Below, piece after piece: positions 21,486-45,148 of a DNA stretch of 64,000 bases. Made by a program: the position numbers and the translations under genes. The first letter of the stretch is position 1; each line of letters begins with the position of its first letter. The stretch is from Anas platyrhynchos. Lineage: Eukaryota > Chordata > Aves > Anseriformes > Anatidae. The notes under the pieces were generated by a model, which had not been told where the DNA came from, ran no database searches, and saw only the letters and a list, made by a program, of their open reading frames with translations. The stretch is from positions 6,010,001-6,074,000 of the forward strand of contig NC_092600.1 in the NCBI RefSeq assembly GCF_047663525.1, given 5' to 3'.

Positions 21486-24400
21486 GTGAGAGAACTCCCC
21501 AGCCTTCCTCCCCGCTTCCCTGGCTGCAGGGAAGGGGAGTCCAGGGGGTTTAGGGGGGCTTTGTGGGGGAGCAGAGGGCGGTGCGGTCGGTCAGGAGGGC
21601 TCTCAGCACGCCGCGGGGTTTTGCAAGGGAGCAAATGTGTTTTCTGACCCTGCCTGAACGCCCCGTGCAATGCCCGGGGTCACCGAGCAGGGCTGGGGGT
21701 GAGGAGGGACCCCACGAACCCCACCGCAGCTTTTTGGGCACGGCTGCGGACTGGAGGTCGGGATCTCCCTGTGTCTGAGCAGCCAGGGGTTTGGGTTTGG
21801 ATAAACCCCTCGGGAAGGAGAAGCCCGGTGGCCTCTTTTCAGCTGGCCGGGCGCTCAGTGCAGCCTCCTGGCAGCCCGGGCGTTATTCCTGCCCTCCGTG
21901 CGCTCTCCCACGCAGCGCCAGGCAGCAGGATCCACCCTCGCCGATTAAAACACAGAGAGAAGACTCCCTGGCAGCTCTGGGGAACCTCCGCATGACTTTC
22001 ACGTGCTGTGGAAGGAAATCTTTTATTTATTTTTTTGTTTGTTTCCAGTGAATCTGATGTTGCCTGGGGAGGGGGCAGCCGGGCATGACGGCCGGACAGG
22101 GCTCCGCAAAGGGGCAGGGGGCGCACGGCCGCATGCACCCACGCTCCAGCTTCCCCTCCTCCTCACCTCTGGGCCCTCAGCCCCACGGGCACGGGGCTGC
22201 AGGGGCTCCGAGCTCTTGCAAAAGCCCAGGACGTGCTGCCCGTGCCCTGGCTTGCCCTGCGCCCAGCTGGGGCTGCTCCCCGCGTGGGCAGTGCCGCCGC
22301 CGGGGCGGGCACCGGGGCGCGCAGCCGCCGCCACCGCTCGCAGGGCAGCTCCAGCCAAACCTGCTCGTGCTGCACGGCCCCGGCATCCTCCCGCCTGAGA
22401 TTTCGGATTTTCTATCTCTGTGGTTTGAAGCACCCCGCCTGCTCTGGCTGCTTCCACCTGCTCGCCCGGTCCCGGAGGCTGCCCAAGGGCTGGTGGATGC
22501 GAGGCGACGCATCCAGCGGGGCCAGGGCTGCCACCACCGCTGGCGCCGAGGGATTGTTCTGCTCCACACTGTGGTTTGGGAGCAAAATGTGTTGCCAGCA
22601 CTCACTGCTGGCTTTGCCAACTGGTGGAACATGAAGGAAATATCAGAGGGCTGAGCCCGGCCGTCCCCGTGAGCCCAGGGTGCTGAGCGGGGCAAGGAGG
22701 AGCAGCACCAGAGCATTGAGGTTTCCCGGTGGGCACGACCCCATTCCCCTCTCCCGAACCCACAGCAAACGGTGCAGGACACACAGAGGATGTCCCCCCA
22801 TCCGTGTGACATCCCCCGCGTGCGCCTGGCATCCCCTACACGTGGGTTTCCCTCATCCCAGCACAGCAAACTGCTCGCCAGGCTCCTCCAGACGCTTCCC
22901 CAGCCCAGGTCCCCCAGCTGGCTCGGCGCCCGCCCCGCGAGGTGTCTGGAGGAGTGGAAAGGAGCACGGAGGCTGATGAGTCAGGCTCGTCTGCCTCTCC
23001 CGAGCACCAGGGACTGGGGAAATATTCCACCTCGTTTGAAGTGCAAAGCGAGAGCCGATTTCCCAGGGCAAGGCTGGGAGCTGCCCCAGCCCCAGCGCCG
23101 TCTGTGCACTGAGCAGCTCCGGCCACCGCCAGCCCACACCGCTTCCTCTCACCTTCCCTTTCACAACCTTTGCTCTGCGGTGCTGAAACTGGTGTGAAAA
23201 ATGATTTTCAGCTCATTTGCACGCCAGGCATTTCCAGGCTGACCTGGCTGGTGTTGGAGACATCAGCCTGGGAACAGGGTTTTGGGAAAAATGCGCACGG
23301 AATGGGGGGTTGTAATTGCTTTCTGATGGGGAGATCCTGAAATGCCCTGAGGCTTGTGGGGTTGGGGGTCTGAGAGAGGAGGGGGAGGGAGGGTTTGGCT
23401 TTTTGAGGGGGCTGAAGGGCATTTTCTGCCTGTCTGTGAGCAGGCGTGTTGGGGGACCAGCCCTGGGGAAGCCCCCTGCAGACCCAGGGCAAGGCAGACC
23501 CGGGATCTGACTCTTCTCGCCCCCGGTGCTGCAGGTTGGAGGCTTCTCCTGGGAGAACTGCGGTGAGGGGAAGGATCCCGTTGTGCTCCAGAGCCTCTCC
23601 GTGGCGCCCGACCCCATCAGCATCCCGGGGAACCTGCGCATCAGCGCGGCCGTGAACGGGAACAAGCCCATGGCCTCCCCTCTGAAGGTGGGTGCTGGCA
23701 CCAGGGCGGGCAGGGAGCCTCATGAAACCACCAGGAGCCAGAAAATGGCCCAAAATGAGCCGCCCTTTTTGGGGACTGGGCACGGAGCGGTGCCGGGCTG
23801 AACGTCCCCCGGCTGCTCCATCCCAGAACATGCCCCGGCCAGCCTGGCCGTGCTGCAGCACTTTTTGGGGACTTTGTGGGATGAGACTGAACAGGTCCGT
23901 GGTGGCTTGCTGCCCAAGGTGACCACGGTGCCTGCCTCCGGGCAGGGGGCCAGCAGGGTGCTGTGTCCTCGCCCAGCCAGGTGGCTCGGGGCAGCGGGGT
24001 TTGGGGAAGCAGCGGGCGCACGCAGGGCTCGGTGCCGAGGGGTGAGGTTGAGCCTGGAGGAAGGGAAACCTGTGGGGGGAGAGGAACCGAAAGCAGAAGG
24101 GGGAAGGAGGGAGGAAGCCAAGGAGATGAGGGCTTGTGCTGGACACGTAGACATCCCAAAAGGTTTCTGGAGTGAGAGGTGGCTGGGGAGGGGGCGCTGG
24201 GGGCCCGTGCTGGTCGCACTGGTGCCGGACACCTTTTCTTCCAGACGGTGCTGGTGGTGGAGAAGGCTCTGGGCGACCTCTGGATCCAGCTGCCCTGCAT
24301 CGACCAGCTGGGCAGCTGCACCTACGACGACATCTGCACCATCCTCGACACCCTCATCCCGCCCGGCACCCCCTGCCCGGAGCCGCTGCTCACCTACGGC

Positions 24401-24673
24401 ATCCCCTGCCACTGCCCCTTCAAAGCGGTACGGCCCCCGGGCTGCCCATGGGTGGTCTCAGGGAGGGTGACGGGGGGCTCGGGGGGGGCCGTGCTGACAC
24501 ATCTTCCCTCTCCGCAGGGCTCCTACTCCCTGCCAGCCAGCGATTTCGCCCTGCCCGACGTCGAGCTGCCCTCCTTCATGACCAACGGCAACTACCGCGT
24601 GCGGGCGGTGGTCAGCAGCAAGGGAGAGGAGCTGGCCTGCGTCAAGCTGGGCTTCTCCCTGCAGTCCCAGTGA
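21366..24673 (+). CDS. GM2A: GM2A (ganglioside GM2 activator), complete, four exons, 203 aa
   Basis: The GM2 activator is a lysosomal lipid-binding cofactor. It extracts GM2 from membranes and presents it to beta-hexosaminidase A. Exons: 21366-21485, 23535-23687, 24245-24427, 24518-24673. All junctions are phase 0, and the stop is TGA at 24671. Residues 1 to about 22 (MPAAGLVLALCALLQLCPAA onward) are a signal peptide. The ML-type beta-cup domain follows, with FSWENCGEGKDP, IPGNLRISAAV, WIQLPC, SCTYDDIC and TYGIPCHCPF. All eight mature cysteines expected for four disulfides are present. The human protein is 193 aa. The single N-glycosylation sequon of the human protein (NVT) reads NLR here and no other N-x-S/T is present. 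Synteny with CCDC69 and SLC36A1 agrees. Confidence 0.96.
21486..23534 (+). other. GM2A intron 1
   Basis: A 2.05-kb GC-rich intron. Two E-box cores are present (TCACGTGC near 21999 and CACGTG near 22841). No exon or repeat family is recognised. Confidence 0.7.
23535..23687 (+). CDS. GM2A: GM2A coding exon 2
   Basis: Residues 41-91 start VGGFSWENCGEGKDPVVL and end NKPMASPLK. It carries the first mature cysteine and the lost glycosylation position (GNLRIS). Confidence 0.96.
24245..24427 (+). CDS. GM2A: GM2A coding exon 3
   Basis: Residues 92-152 begin TVLVVEKALGDLWIQLPC and end IPCHCPFKA. Six conserved cysteines are coded here. The acceptor is ttccag and the donor gtacgg. Confidence 0.96.
24518..24673 (+). 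CDS. GM2A: GM2A terminal coding exon 4
   Basis: Residues 153-203 begin GSYSLPASDFALPDVELPSF, contain the last cysteine (ELACVKLG) and end SLQSQ before TGA. Confidence 0.96.
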   Translation, partial: GSYSLPASDFALPDVELPSFMTNGNYRVRAVVSSKGEELACVKLGFSLQSQ

Positions 24674-26170
24674 GGGGCTGGGGGGGGCCGTCCCTCCTCC
24701 CCCCGTCGCCTTTTTCCCCTCGTCTCATCTCATCCTGTCCGGTTGCATCTCATTCATCTCACCCCGTCCAATCTCTCCCACCCCACCCCACGTCCATCCC
24801 CGCCTCTGTCTGCACTCCCCCAGCGCCGTGTCCCTCCCTGTGGTCCCAAACTAACATCTGAAGCAGGAGAAGAGATTTGGGCGAGCTCAGGGGCTTTCCC
24901 CAGCCCTGTCCCTGCAGGGAGTGTGACACCGCTGCCAGGAGGAGGCCCCCCCTCACCCCTGCCCCATTTCCCCCTCTCATGCTAAGCACAGGAGGGCCCC
25001 CCGTGGCTGTCCCTCTGTCCCCAACCCCACCACCCGTGTCCCCAGCCCAGAACAGGGTGGCTTTGGAGCCTCCCCCCAGCCTGTTGGTGGGGCTTGGGGG
25101 TAGCTATTTTTTTTACCTGCTTGCCCCCTTTTTTTAAACTTTTCTTAATCTCACCAGGGGAATTTTAGAGAAAACAAAACAAAAGAAAACAAAAACAACG
25201 AACAAGCAAACAAACAAACATTCCAGGGAAAAGCAATATTTCTTGAAGCAGACCAAGGAAAGGAGGGAGCACGTGGGGAGGAGGCTGGAGGGATGCAGGG
25301 CGAGCTGTGGGGGCTGTCCCCACCTCTGGCCGGAGCACAGACGGGGCAATGTCACAGAAGTGTCCCCAGAGCAGCTGCAGGAGACCTGTCCCCAGCACAG
25401 CAGCTCCGGTCTGCCCTTGAAGCATCCCCATGGTGTGCGTGGGACCAGCTCGGAGACACGAGGCCCTTGTGGGGACACCTCCCCATGCGCCTGCCTGCGA
25501 CAAAATGAGCACAAAAGGGGGGAGAGCCCCAAACCCCAGCCAGACACAAGGCACCAGGCGGCTGGTGCTGCTCCCAGCAGCCAGGGGAGGTGGCTGGCCA
25601 CTGGCCACAATTGCTCAGGGTGGGACGTGGCTGTGACACGGCCAAGGCCAAGTCCCGCTCATCTCATTTCACCCCTGGGACCAAGCCAAGGCAGGATGCT
25701 GTACCCAGTCTGGGATGAACTGGGGCTGCACCACCAAGACCAGCAGCCTGGTCACATCTGGGGGCCCTTCAGCTGCAGCCTGGGGGTTGCTCAGTGGTGT
25801 AGGGACTGGGCTTAGCGGGCAGCATCCATCCTGCTGCAACTGCACTGCCCTGCAAACACACCCTGACCCCGTTCTGACACCGGCCACATCCCCACAGCCC
25901 AGAGGTGCCGGTGACCCCCTAACCCCCATCTGTGCCCCCCCCATTCGCTGTCATTCCGTGCCTGCTGCCGGTCCCCCATGCACTTTAACGCCTTAACCAC
26001 GGTACGGCTGCCTGGGCAGAGCCTGCAGGAGGTGCCTCACCCCCCCGCCGTGCTCCCACCTCCTCCCGGTGCCCTGACCTCGCCCCGCAGCACCACTAAC
26101 ACCCCCCCTCCGCTCCCTGCTCCCGGCTCCCCCCCCGCCGGGCCCTTAATAAACGTTTGTAGGAGGACGC
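24674..26170 (+). other. GM2A 3' UTR (probable)
   Basis: The first plus-strand AATAAA after the GM2A stop is at 26148-26153. This gives a 3' UTR of about 1.5 kb that abuts the SLC36A1 promoter. An earlier non-canonical end cannot be excluded. Confidence 0.6.
26148..26153 (+). terminator. GM2A poly(A) signal AATAAA
   Basis: A canonical AATAAA is followed by a GT-containing downstream stretch (cgtttgtagg). It lies about 1.48 kb past the GM2A stop. Confidence 0.6.
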
Positions 26171-26332
26171 GGGGCTGCAGCCTGGTGGCGCTGGGGGTGG
26201 GCTGGGGGCGGGCCGGGAGCTGCTGCCCCCGCCGGGCTGCGCTCGGCGCTGCGGGGCCGCCGCCACCGCGTGGCCGCGGTTCCCGCCACGTTTTCCCGCG
26301 GTTTCGCCGCCAGGGCGCGCCACGGCGCCAGG

Positions 26333-26367
26333 CCACGCCCACCGCCACGCCCACCGCCACGCCCACT
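26333..26367 (+). repeat. Three tandem CCACGCCCACCG-like units (CACCC/GC boxes)
   Basis: The 12-bp unit ccacgcccaccg is repeated about three times in the SLC36A1 promoter. Each copy holds a CACGCCC core of the type bound by Sp/KLF zinc fingers. A fourth related core (ccacgcccc) follows at about 26384. Confidence 0.7.
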
Positions 26368-26465
26368 TGCCCGCACTTCGTGGCCACGCCCCTCGGCTTC
26401 GCTGCCTCCTCGTGCGCAGGCGCGGCGGAGGGCTCGGCCGGGCGGCGCGGTCAGCTGAGCGGGGT

Positions 26466-26475
26466 GTCACGTGAC
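26466..26475. promoter_or_regulatory. CLEAR element GTCACGTGAC (TFEB/TFE3/MITF site)
   Basis: A perfect 10-bp palindrome identical to the CLEAR consensus lies within the CpG-island promoter of SLC36A1, a lysosomal amino-acid transporter. It sits about 57 bp before the predicted exon 1 donor. Confidence 0.75.
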
Positions 26476-26534
26476 CGCGCGGCCCAGGGAGCGCGCCCGG
26501 CCGGGGCCGCTGCGGAGGGGGGCGGCGGCGAGGT

Positions 26535-27185
26535 GCGGGGTATGGGGGGGGGTATGGGGGGTATGGGGTATAGGGGGGGTTTGGGGTATAGGGGAGGTGT
26601 GGGGGGTATGGGGGGTATAGGGGGTGTGTGGGGGGTGTGGGGTGCATGGGGTATGTAGGATATATGGGGTATATGAGGTGTATGGGGTATATGGGGTATA
26701 GGGGGTATATGGGGTACAGGGGGTGTATGGGGTATTGGGGGGTGTATAGAGGGTGTGTGGGGTACAGCGGGGGTGTGGGGGGTGTATGGGGGGTGTGGGG
26801 TACATGGGGTACATGGGGGACGGGGTACATAGGGTATATGTGGGGTATAGGGGGTGTATGGGGTGTGTGGGGTGTATGGGGTATAGGGGGTGTGTAGGGG
26901 GTGTATAGGGAGTGTGTGTGGGGCACAGGGGGTATATGAGGTTTATGGGGTACAGGGGATATCTAGGGTGTGTGGGGTATAGGGGGTGTATGGGATTTAT
27001 GGGGTGTATGGGGTATAGGGGGTGTATAGGGTGTGTGTGGGGGGTACAGGGGGTGTATAGGATATATGGGGTATATGAGGTGTATGGGGTACAGGGGGTA
27101 TGGAGGGTGTGGGATACATGGGGTATGTAGCATATATGGAGTATTTGGGGTGTATGGGGTACATGGGGTCTATGGATTGTGGGGG
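26535..27185 (+). repeat. G-rich minisatellite (GGGGTATR / GGGGTGTATG units)
   Basis: About 650 bp is built of imperfect units such as ggggtatagg and ggggtgtatg. Nearly every unit holds a run of four or more G on the plus (transcribed-like) strand. It starts within a few bases of the predicted SLC36A1 exon 1 donor and lies in intron 1. Confidence 0.93.
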
Positions 27186-29160
27186 GGCACCCTGCGGGGC
27201 AGTTCTAGGGGACAGGGGTGCAGGCAGCCTGTGGGGTGCTCGGGAGTATGGTGTGGGGAGTGTGTGCGGTGCATGGGATGGAGTAGTGCACGGGATGGGG
27301 TCTGTGGGGTGCATGGGATGCCGTGCATAGGGTGCATGAAGTTTGTGGGGCGCATGGGTTGTGATGTATGGGGTGCAAGTCCAGAACCCCATTGCGTCCC
27401 GTTGGGATGTGCTGCAGGCCGCAGCGCGCCAAACACCGTGGCTGGGACACGCTGAGCTCCGTTTCATCCCATTTAGCCCAGGCTTTTCCTGGTGGTTGTG
27501 TGTCCTGCGTGGGGCAGGGGCCAGTGGGGACAAGGAGCAGCGTCCGTACCCCTACACTGAACCGCAGCAGGGCTGCTCGTGTAGGGGACCACGCGTGAAG
27601 GCAGCTGGGATTTGGGGTTGTGGTGCTGCCCTGCTCCCTGTAGGGGCTGCGTTCGGTTCCCTCGTGCCCGGCGGTGGCCGGGGCTGCTTGGCGGAGCCCT
27701 GCCCGATGACAAACGGCTTCCTCGCTTGTGTAAACTTCGCTGCGGCTCCGGGCACCGTGACGTGGCCGGGCGGGGGTGATTTATGGGGTTTGTGTCCTGC
27801 CCTCGGCTTGGGAGCGCGGCTGGCCCCGGCTCCACGGCTGCTCTCACACCGCTGCCGGTGCTGCGGGAGGGGAACCTCTCCGGGGCAGCGTGGCCGGCTG
27901 GGATGTGGAGCACACGTGGGGTTGGCGTTGGGTAAACGCCCTCGGTCCCCGTTTCCCCGCTGTCGGGGCTGCCTGCGGCTCCGGGCTCCTTCCCTCGCGT
28001 GACCCCAGGGGTGCGTGCGGAGCCGCCCCGCAGGAAGCAGAGCCCGGCTGCGGCGCCTCTGCCGCTTCCGCTGGGGGTGGGACGGGGCAGGCAGGGCTCG
28101 TCCCATTTGGGGACCCTTTGGGTGGCCCCGGTGGCACCCTGTGGAGGTGCCGAGTCAGCGGGGCAGGAGGCTGGCCCTGCTGCGGCACGTGCTCGCCTGT
28201 CACCGTCACCTGCATGGGGACAAGCGGTGCCCGAGCATCCCCGGAGCATCCTCCTGAGCCTGGGAGGGGAAGGAAGAAGGAAAATCCTACAGGAGGGAGG
28301 TCGGGAGGCCTCGGGGAAGCTGGGGTGGCCGTGGGAGGTGGCAGGGAGCGGTGGCTCTGCGGGGACAGTGCTCGGTGTCTGTGTCGGGTGAGCTGGAGCG
28401 ACGGGCAGCAGCTGGAGGATTGTTTCTTTTAGGAGATTTTAGGAGATTTTTGTCTTTGCCCTGCCTGAAGGATGAGGTGGGGGCTGCGCTCAGGGCTCTC
28501 CTGCAGCCCCGTCCTCCTCTAACTCCGTGGGTCACTGCGGGGGGCAGCGGAGCCGGGTGCCCGGCGCGGTTCTCTGGTGGCGCTCGGTTTCCTGGCGGGC
28601 ATTGTGCAAACGCAGGAGGAGGTTTCAGCCGAAAAAGGGTGCTGCCCTGCGGCTCCCGCTGTCCTCTCCGGGCTCGCTGCTGGCTTTGCTCTTCCCTCGG
28701 ATGTTTTCTGGTGTCTTAAGAGGAAGCGAGCGCTGGGTTTGGAGCGGGCTGTGCAAGGTCAGCTCCTTGGGGTGCGTGCTGGAGTTGAAGCAACTCAGCT
28801 GAAGCCAAGGGGCAGGAGCTTTGTCAGTGGGGTTTGAAGGATTTTGTGGGGCTTGCAGGAGCTGGCTTTGGGCTGGAGTGAGCGTGCCGGGCGGCACTGG
28901 GCAGCCCCCTGGTCCTGTGGGCATTTCCATGGCTCTGAAACCTTTGGGGGGAGCGCCGTGCTGTCTGCATGGGGACTGTGCCCCAGCCTGGTGGGGCACA
29001 ATCAAATTTTCAACTTGTAACTATCAAAAAACCTAAAAAAGCATGTTAGGAAACCTCTCTTCCTGGCCAGAGCGAGGGACACCCACACGGGTGTGCCCGA
29101 AACGGGGACACCAGCCTGGAGGAAGAGCCGTGGAGGGGGGGGGAACGTGCCCTGGGTCCT
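27186..29160 (+). other. SLC36A1 intron 1 (distal part)
   Basis: GC-rich DNA between the minisatellite and the first coding exon. No coding exon or repeat family is recognised. A further non-coding exon is possible. Confidence 0.55.
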
Positions 29161-29192
29161 TGACCTCGGGGCACGGCGGCTGGCTGATTGCT

Positions 29193-29245
29193 GGGGCGGG
29201 CAGCCCGCCCTATAAAAGCCCTGCGGGAGCGCTGCCTCCAGCAGA
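29193..29245 (+). promoter_or_regulatory. Candidate alternative SLC36A1 promoter (GC box + TATA box)
   Basis: GGGGCGGG (29193-29200) is followed by TATAAAAG (29211-29218), then a predicted start near 29240 and a strong Kozak accATGG at 29267. This ATG is in frame with the conserved SLC36A1 start at 29351. Confidence 0.55.
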
Positions 29246-29266
29246 AGCAGCCCGTCCCTCCCTACC

Positions 29267-42065
<12,799 letters not shown>

Positions 42066-43924
42066 CGGTCCCCCCAGCACCCCTGAGTGCTCTGCTGGGG
42101 GCACGAGGGCCAGGTTGCCCCTGGGGATGCTCTCCCTTCTCCTCCTGCAAGTCCTGGTGGGTTTGGGATGGGGCTGCCTGGCTGGGGAGGAGGGATCTGG
42201 CCCTGGCTGGGGCAGTGCATGCCTCGGGGGAAGGTGACGCAGCAAAGCAGCCCCCTTGGCACTCCTGTAAATAGGTATTTTGGGAGGGGGAGGAATTCTG
42301 GGGATGTAGATTTTATTTTTTTTTTAGATCCCAACCTTTCCGTATTTCCCCCATCCTTTCAGTCAGGGTGGGGAACAGGGACTGCTCTTCTCCGTGCCAG
42401 TTTTCTTTTTCTCCCTTTCCCCACCCCCTCAGCACTTTATTTTGTGGCAACAGAGAGACCTCAGCTCAGCTTGGAGAGCGTGGAGCTGCCTCCTTGCCCC
42501 GGCCCCGTGGGGATGGAGGAGAGCAGCACTGAGGTGCGGAGCATCCCAGGGCCAGTGTGGGAGCCCCCAGCTCTCCCACGATGGCACCCCTGGGTGCGAG
42601 CACCACCGGTGGGCACAGGCTCCTGCTGTGCCCCCGCTCTGTTCCCAGCCCTCTCTGGCACCGAACAGAGAGGGCTGGCATGGAAGGGTTTTGTTCAATT
42701 TCCTAACGCACATGTCCCACGCACATTTTTTTGGAAGCAGTAGGATTTCAGGTGTGTGGAGCCCTCTCTGCTCTGCCAGGGAGCTCCACGTGCTGCCCAC
42801 ATCACAGAACCCAGCGCCTCGTTTACAGTGCCCGAGCTGGCCCCGTGCGCTCTGGCTGCATCTGCAGTCCCTCACTGAATGTCAAATCCCCAAAAAGATT
42901 TTTTTTCTCTTCCCTCCTGGTCCTCCTGCCTCCCTGGTGGCATCCATCCTCTGCTGCAGCTCCGGTGCCCTGGAGGAGGCTGCTCGCTGGTGCTTCTCTC
43001 TCTGCTCCTCTTGCTGCTTGTGTTGTGGCCAGTGCACGCTCAGGGGCACCTGGCTCTGCCCTGCCACGCTGCTGCTTTCCTTCCTCTCGGGGGGCACAGC
43101 CTCTTCCCTGGAGCATTTCCTTGCCTTTCTGCTGCTTTTTATATTTTTTTTGGGGGGGGGGGCAGATGAGAGCAAATGCATTCTCCATGGGATCTCTCTT
43201 CCTAGTGGTGCGAAGTGGTGTTGGCTGAGCTGTCCCTCTGGGGTCCCTTGTCTGGGAGCCTTCAGCGCCGTGTGCCCTGCAGCCAAAATGCAGAGCCAGC
43301 AGGCTGTTTGTGCATCCTCCGTGGCTGGTGAGCAGGACATGCGCTTACTTCTGGCATTTGAGCCGCTTCCAGGAGGGGAAGGCTGTGCAGAGCAGTGTGT
43401 GTGCAGCTTGTAGGAGCTCCAGGGCACCCCACGGGTGGGAAAAGTGCAATATCGGTGTCCTGTGCTGGGTGGGGACCCCAGCTCTGCCTCTTCCCAGGCT
43501 GGTACCAGCGCTGGTGCTGTGCAGGGAGGGTTGGGCAGGGCTCACCCATGAGGCTACTGCACCTGGGCTGGGTTTGGGTGCAGAAATGTCACCTCCCTGG
43601 CAGGGGACATCTACGTGCTCCCAGGGCGCTGGGGTACTTCTGCAGCATTAACCATTTTTTGGTGATTTTTTTTTTGGTGTTTTATTGGGCTGAGGCACAG
43701 TGGGGGGTGAGCAGGGGTGGTGGGACACCAAGGGGACCTGGCAGGGGCCAGGTGGACACGAAAACTTGACACTTGTGTGTTGTAGGCTGCTCTGTAACCG
43801 GGGGAATCGTGTACATATGGAAGTGATTCACGTCCGTGTCGCGTGCCTATGGATATTGTCAGCGTGGGTGGCTGCCCAGTGGGGGAACTGGTGCGGCACC
43901 CGAATCATGTATCTCACTGTAATC

Positions 43925-43930
43925 AATAAA
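43925..43930 (+). terminator. SLC36A1 poly(A) signal AATAAA
   Basis: A canonical signal 1.86 kb past the stop, followed by T-rich and GT-containing DNA. It forms the left arm of a near-palindrome shared with the opposite-strand signal. Confidence 0.75.
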
Positions 43931-43935
43931 TCGGA

Positions 43936-43941
43936 TTTATT
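43936..43941 (-). terminator. Candidate FAT2 distal poly(A) signal AATAAA (minus strand)
   Basis: TTTATT on the plus strand is AATAAA for FAT2, 1.2 kb past its stop. A weaker ATTAAA for FAT2 is nearer its stop at 44237-44242 and may be used instead. Confidence 0.5.
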
Positions 43942-45148
43942 TTTTACGTGAAAAAAGCGATGGGAGGGGGTTTCTCTTGCCTGTGCAGGTGAGCAGGAGC
44001 TGTGGGAGGATGCGAGGGGACTCATCTGGGCTGCAGGGGGTAGGTGTGGGGCAGCCATGTGCCAGGAGCACCAGGGACTTGCTGCAGCTTTTGGGATCCG
44101 TTTTTGGATCAGTTTTTCTCTGCAAATACCACCCAAGCACAAGGCTGAGGGGTGCCAGTGTGCAAAACAAGCTGGGATCTAATTACAGGAGAATCAGTTA
44201 TCCTATGAAATCATAGTAGTAAAAAAAAAAATCATCTTTAATACTTTCCAAAAAAAAAAATCAATGGAACAAAAATTACATCAAACGACCAACCGAAGAA
44301 AACCTTTCACAAGAAACAGCACATTCCCGAGCACAGGGACGTACAATGAGCCCTCAGCCGGTGCCCATCCCGCACTGGGGATGCCGCGGGTGCAGTCCAT
44401 GGCACAGGGGCTGGCCCTGCAGTCTTTTTGGGATACGCCAGCCCCAGGGGTGTGAGGGCTGGGTACTGCTGCAGCCAGCAGAGCTGCGGGGATGTCTCTG
44501 TGCCTGCAGCCTCGGGGCAGGCTCCCCTGCTCCCCACAGCAGGGAGGAAGGGTCCACGGGCTGTCTTTTTTTTTTTCCCCTGTAGAAATGGACGTTAATT
44601 TTTTTTCTTGGATTTCTTTTTGCCAAGTGAGGGCGTGCTGGCAGGCCTGGCTGCACCCCCTCATCTCTCAGCCAGCCTCGCGGGGAGCAGACGCAGAAGA
44701 GGGTTTGCACCAACCGAACCATCCCACCGGGCAAACCATCGCCCTGATGCGAGTCCTCGGCACCAGAGCTGGCTGCGGGGTGCCACCTGGGGCTGGGCAG
44801 TGCTAGTCCTTCCGTGCCTTCTCCTCCAGGGCTGCTGCAGTGCCTGCTCTGCTCCTCCCCGGGACCGGGCAGCCCAGGCTGCGAGGAGATGCACGGTGTC
44901 GTCGGGGGGAATGCTCCGTGGCAATGAGGCCGGTTAGTCACTGGCATCCCACGAGCATCCTCCATGTCCTGGCGATGGCCGGAGCATTTCCCCTCCGTCC
45001 ACAGCAGGAACAAAAAGATCCAGCCAAATCCCACCCCAGCACGAGGAGGAGATGCTGCAAACCGGGGCGCGGGGGAATGCCAGCCTCCCTCGGGGTGGGG
45101 ACACACACACGTGTGCTTCCCTTCTCAGCTCCGGGACGAGTGCTTCGG
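43942..45148 (-). other. FAT2 3' UTR (probable)
   Basis: A non-coding stretch downstream of the FAT2 stop. It contains two A-runs on the plus strand (44221-44231 and 44251-44260), which would be U-runs in FAT2 mRNA. Its 3' limit is either near 44215 or near 43915. Confidence 0.6.

Larger units (their letters stand above)
26160..26532 (+). promoter_or_regulatory. SLC36A1 CpG-island promoter and non-coding exon 1
   Basis: A dense CpG stretch ends in a donor-like GCGAG|gtgcgg at 26532/26533. Transcription probably starts near 26480-26500, just after a CLEAR palindrome. The non-coding exon would splice to the acceptor at 29345. Confidence 0.6.
42066..43950 (+). other. SLC36A1 3' UTR
   Basis: About 1.9 kb runs from the stop to the poly(A) signal at 43925. 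It contains a T/G-rich tract (43141-43163). No other coding sequence is recognised. Confidence 0.75.

Noticed and set aside
26096-26926. Minus-strand 276-codon frame rich in Tyr-Thr-Pro-Pro-Ile-Pro
   Set aside because: The composition is an artefact of translating the G-rich minisatellite in SLC36A1 intron 1. No start context or conservation supports it.
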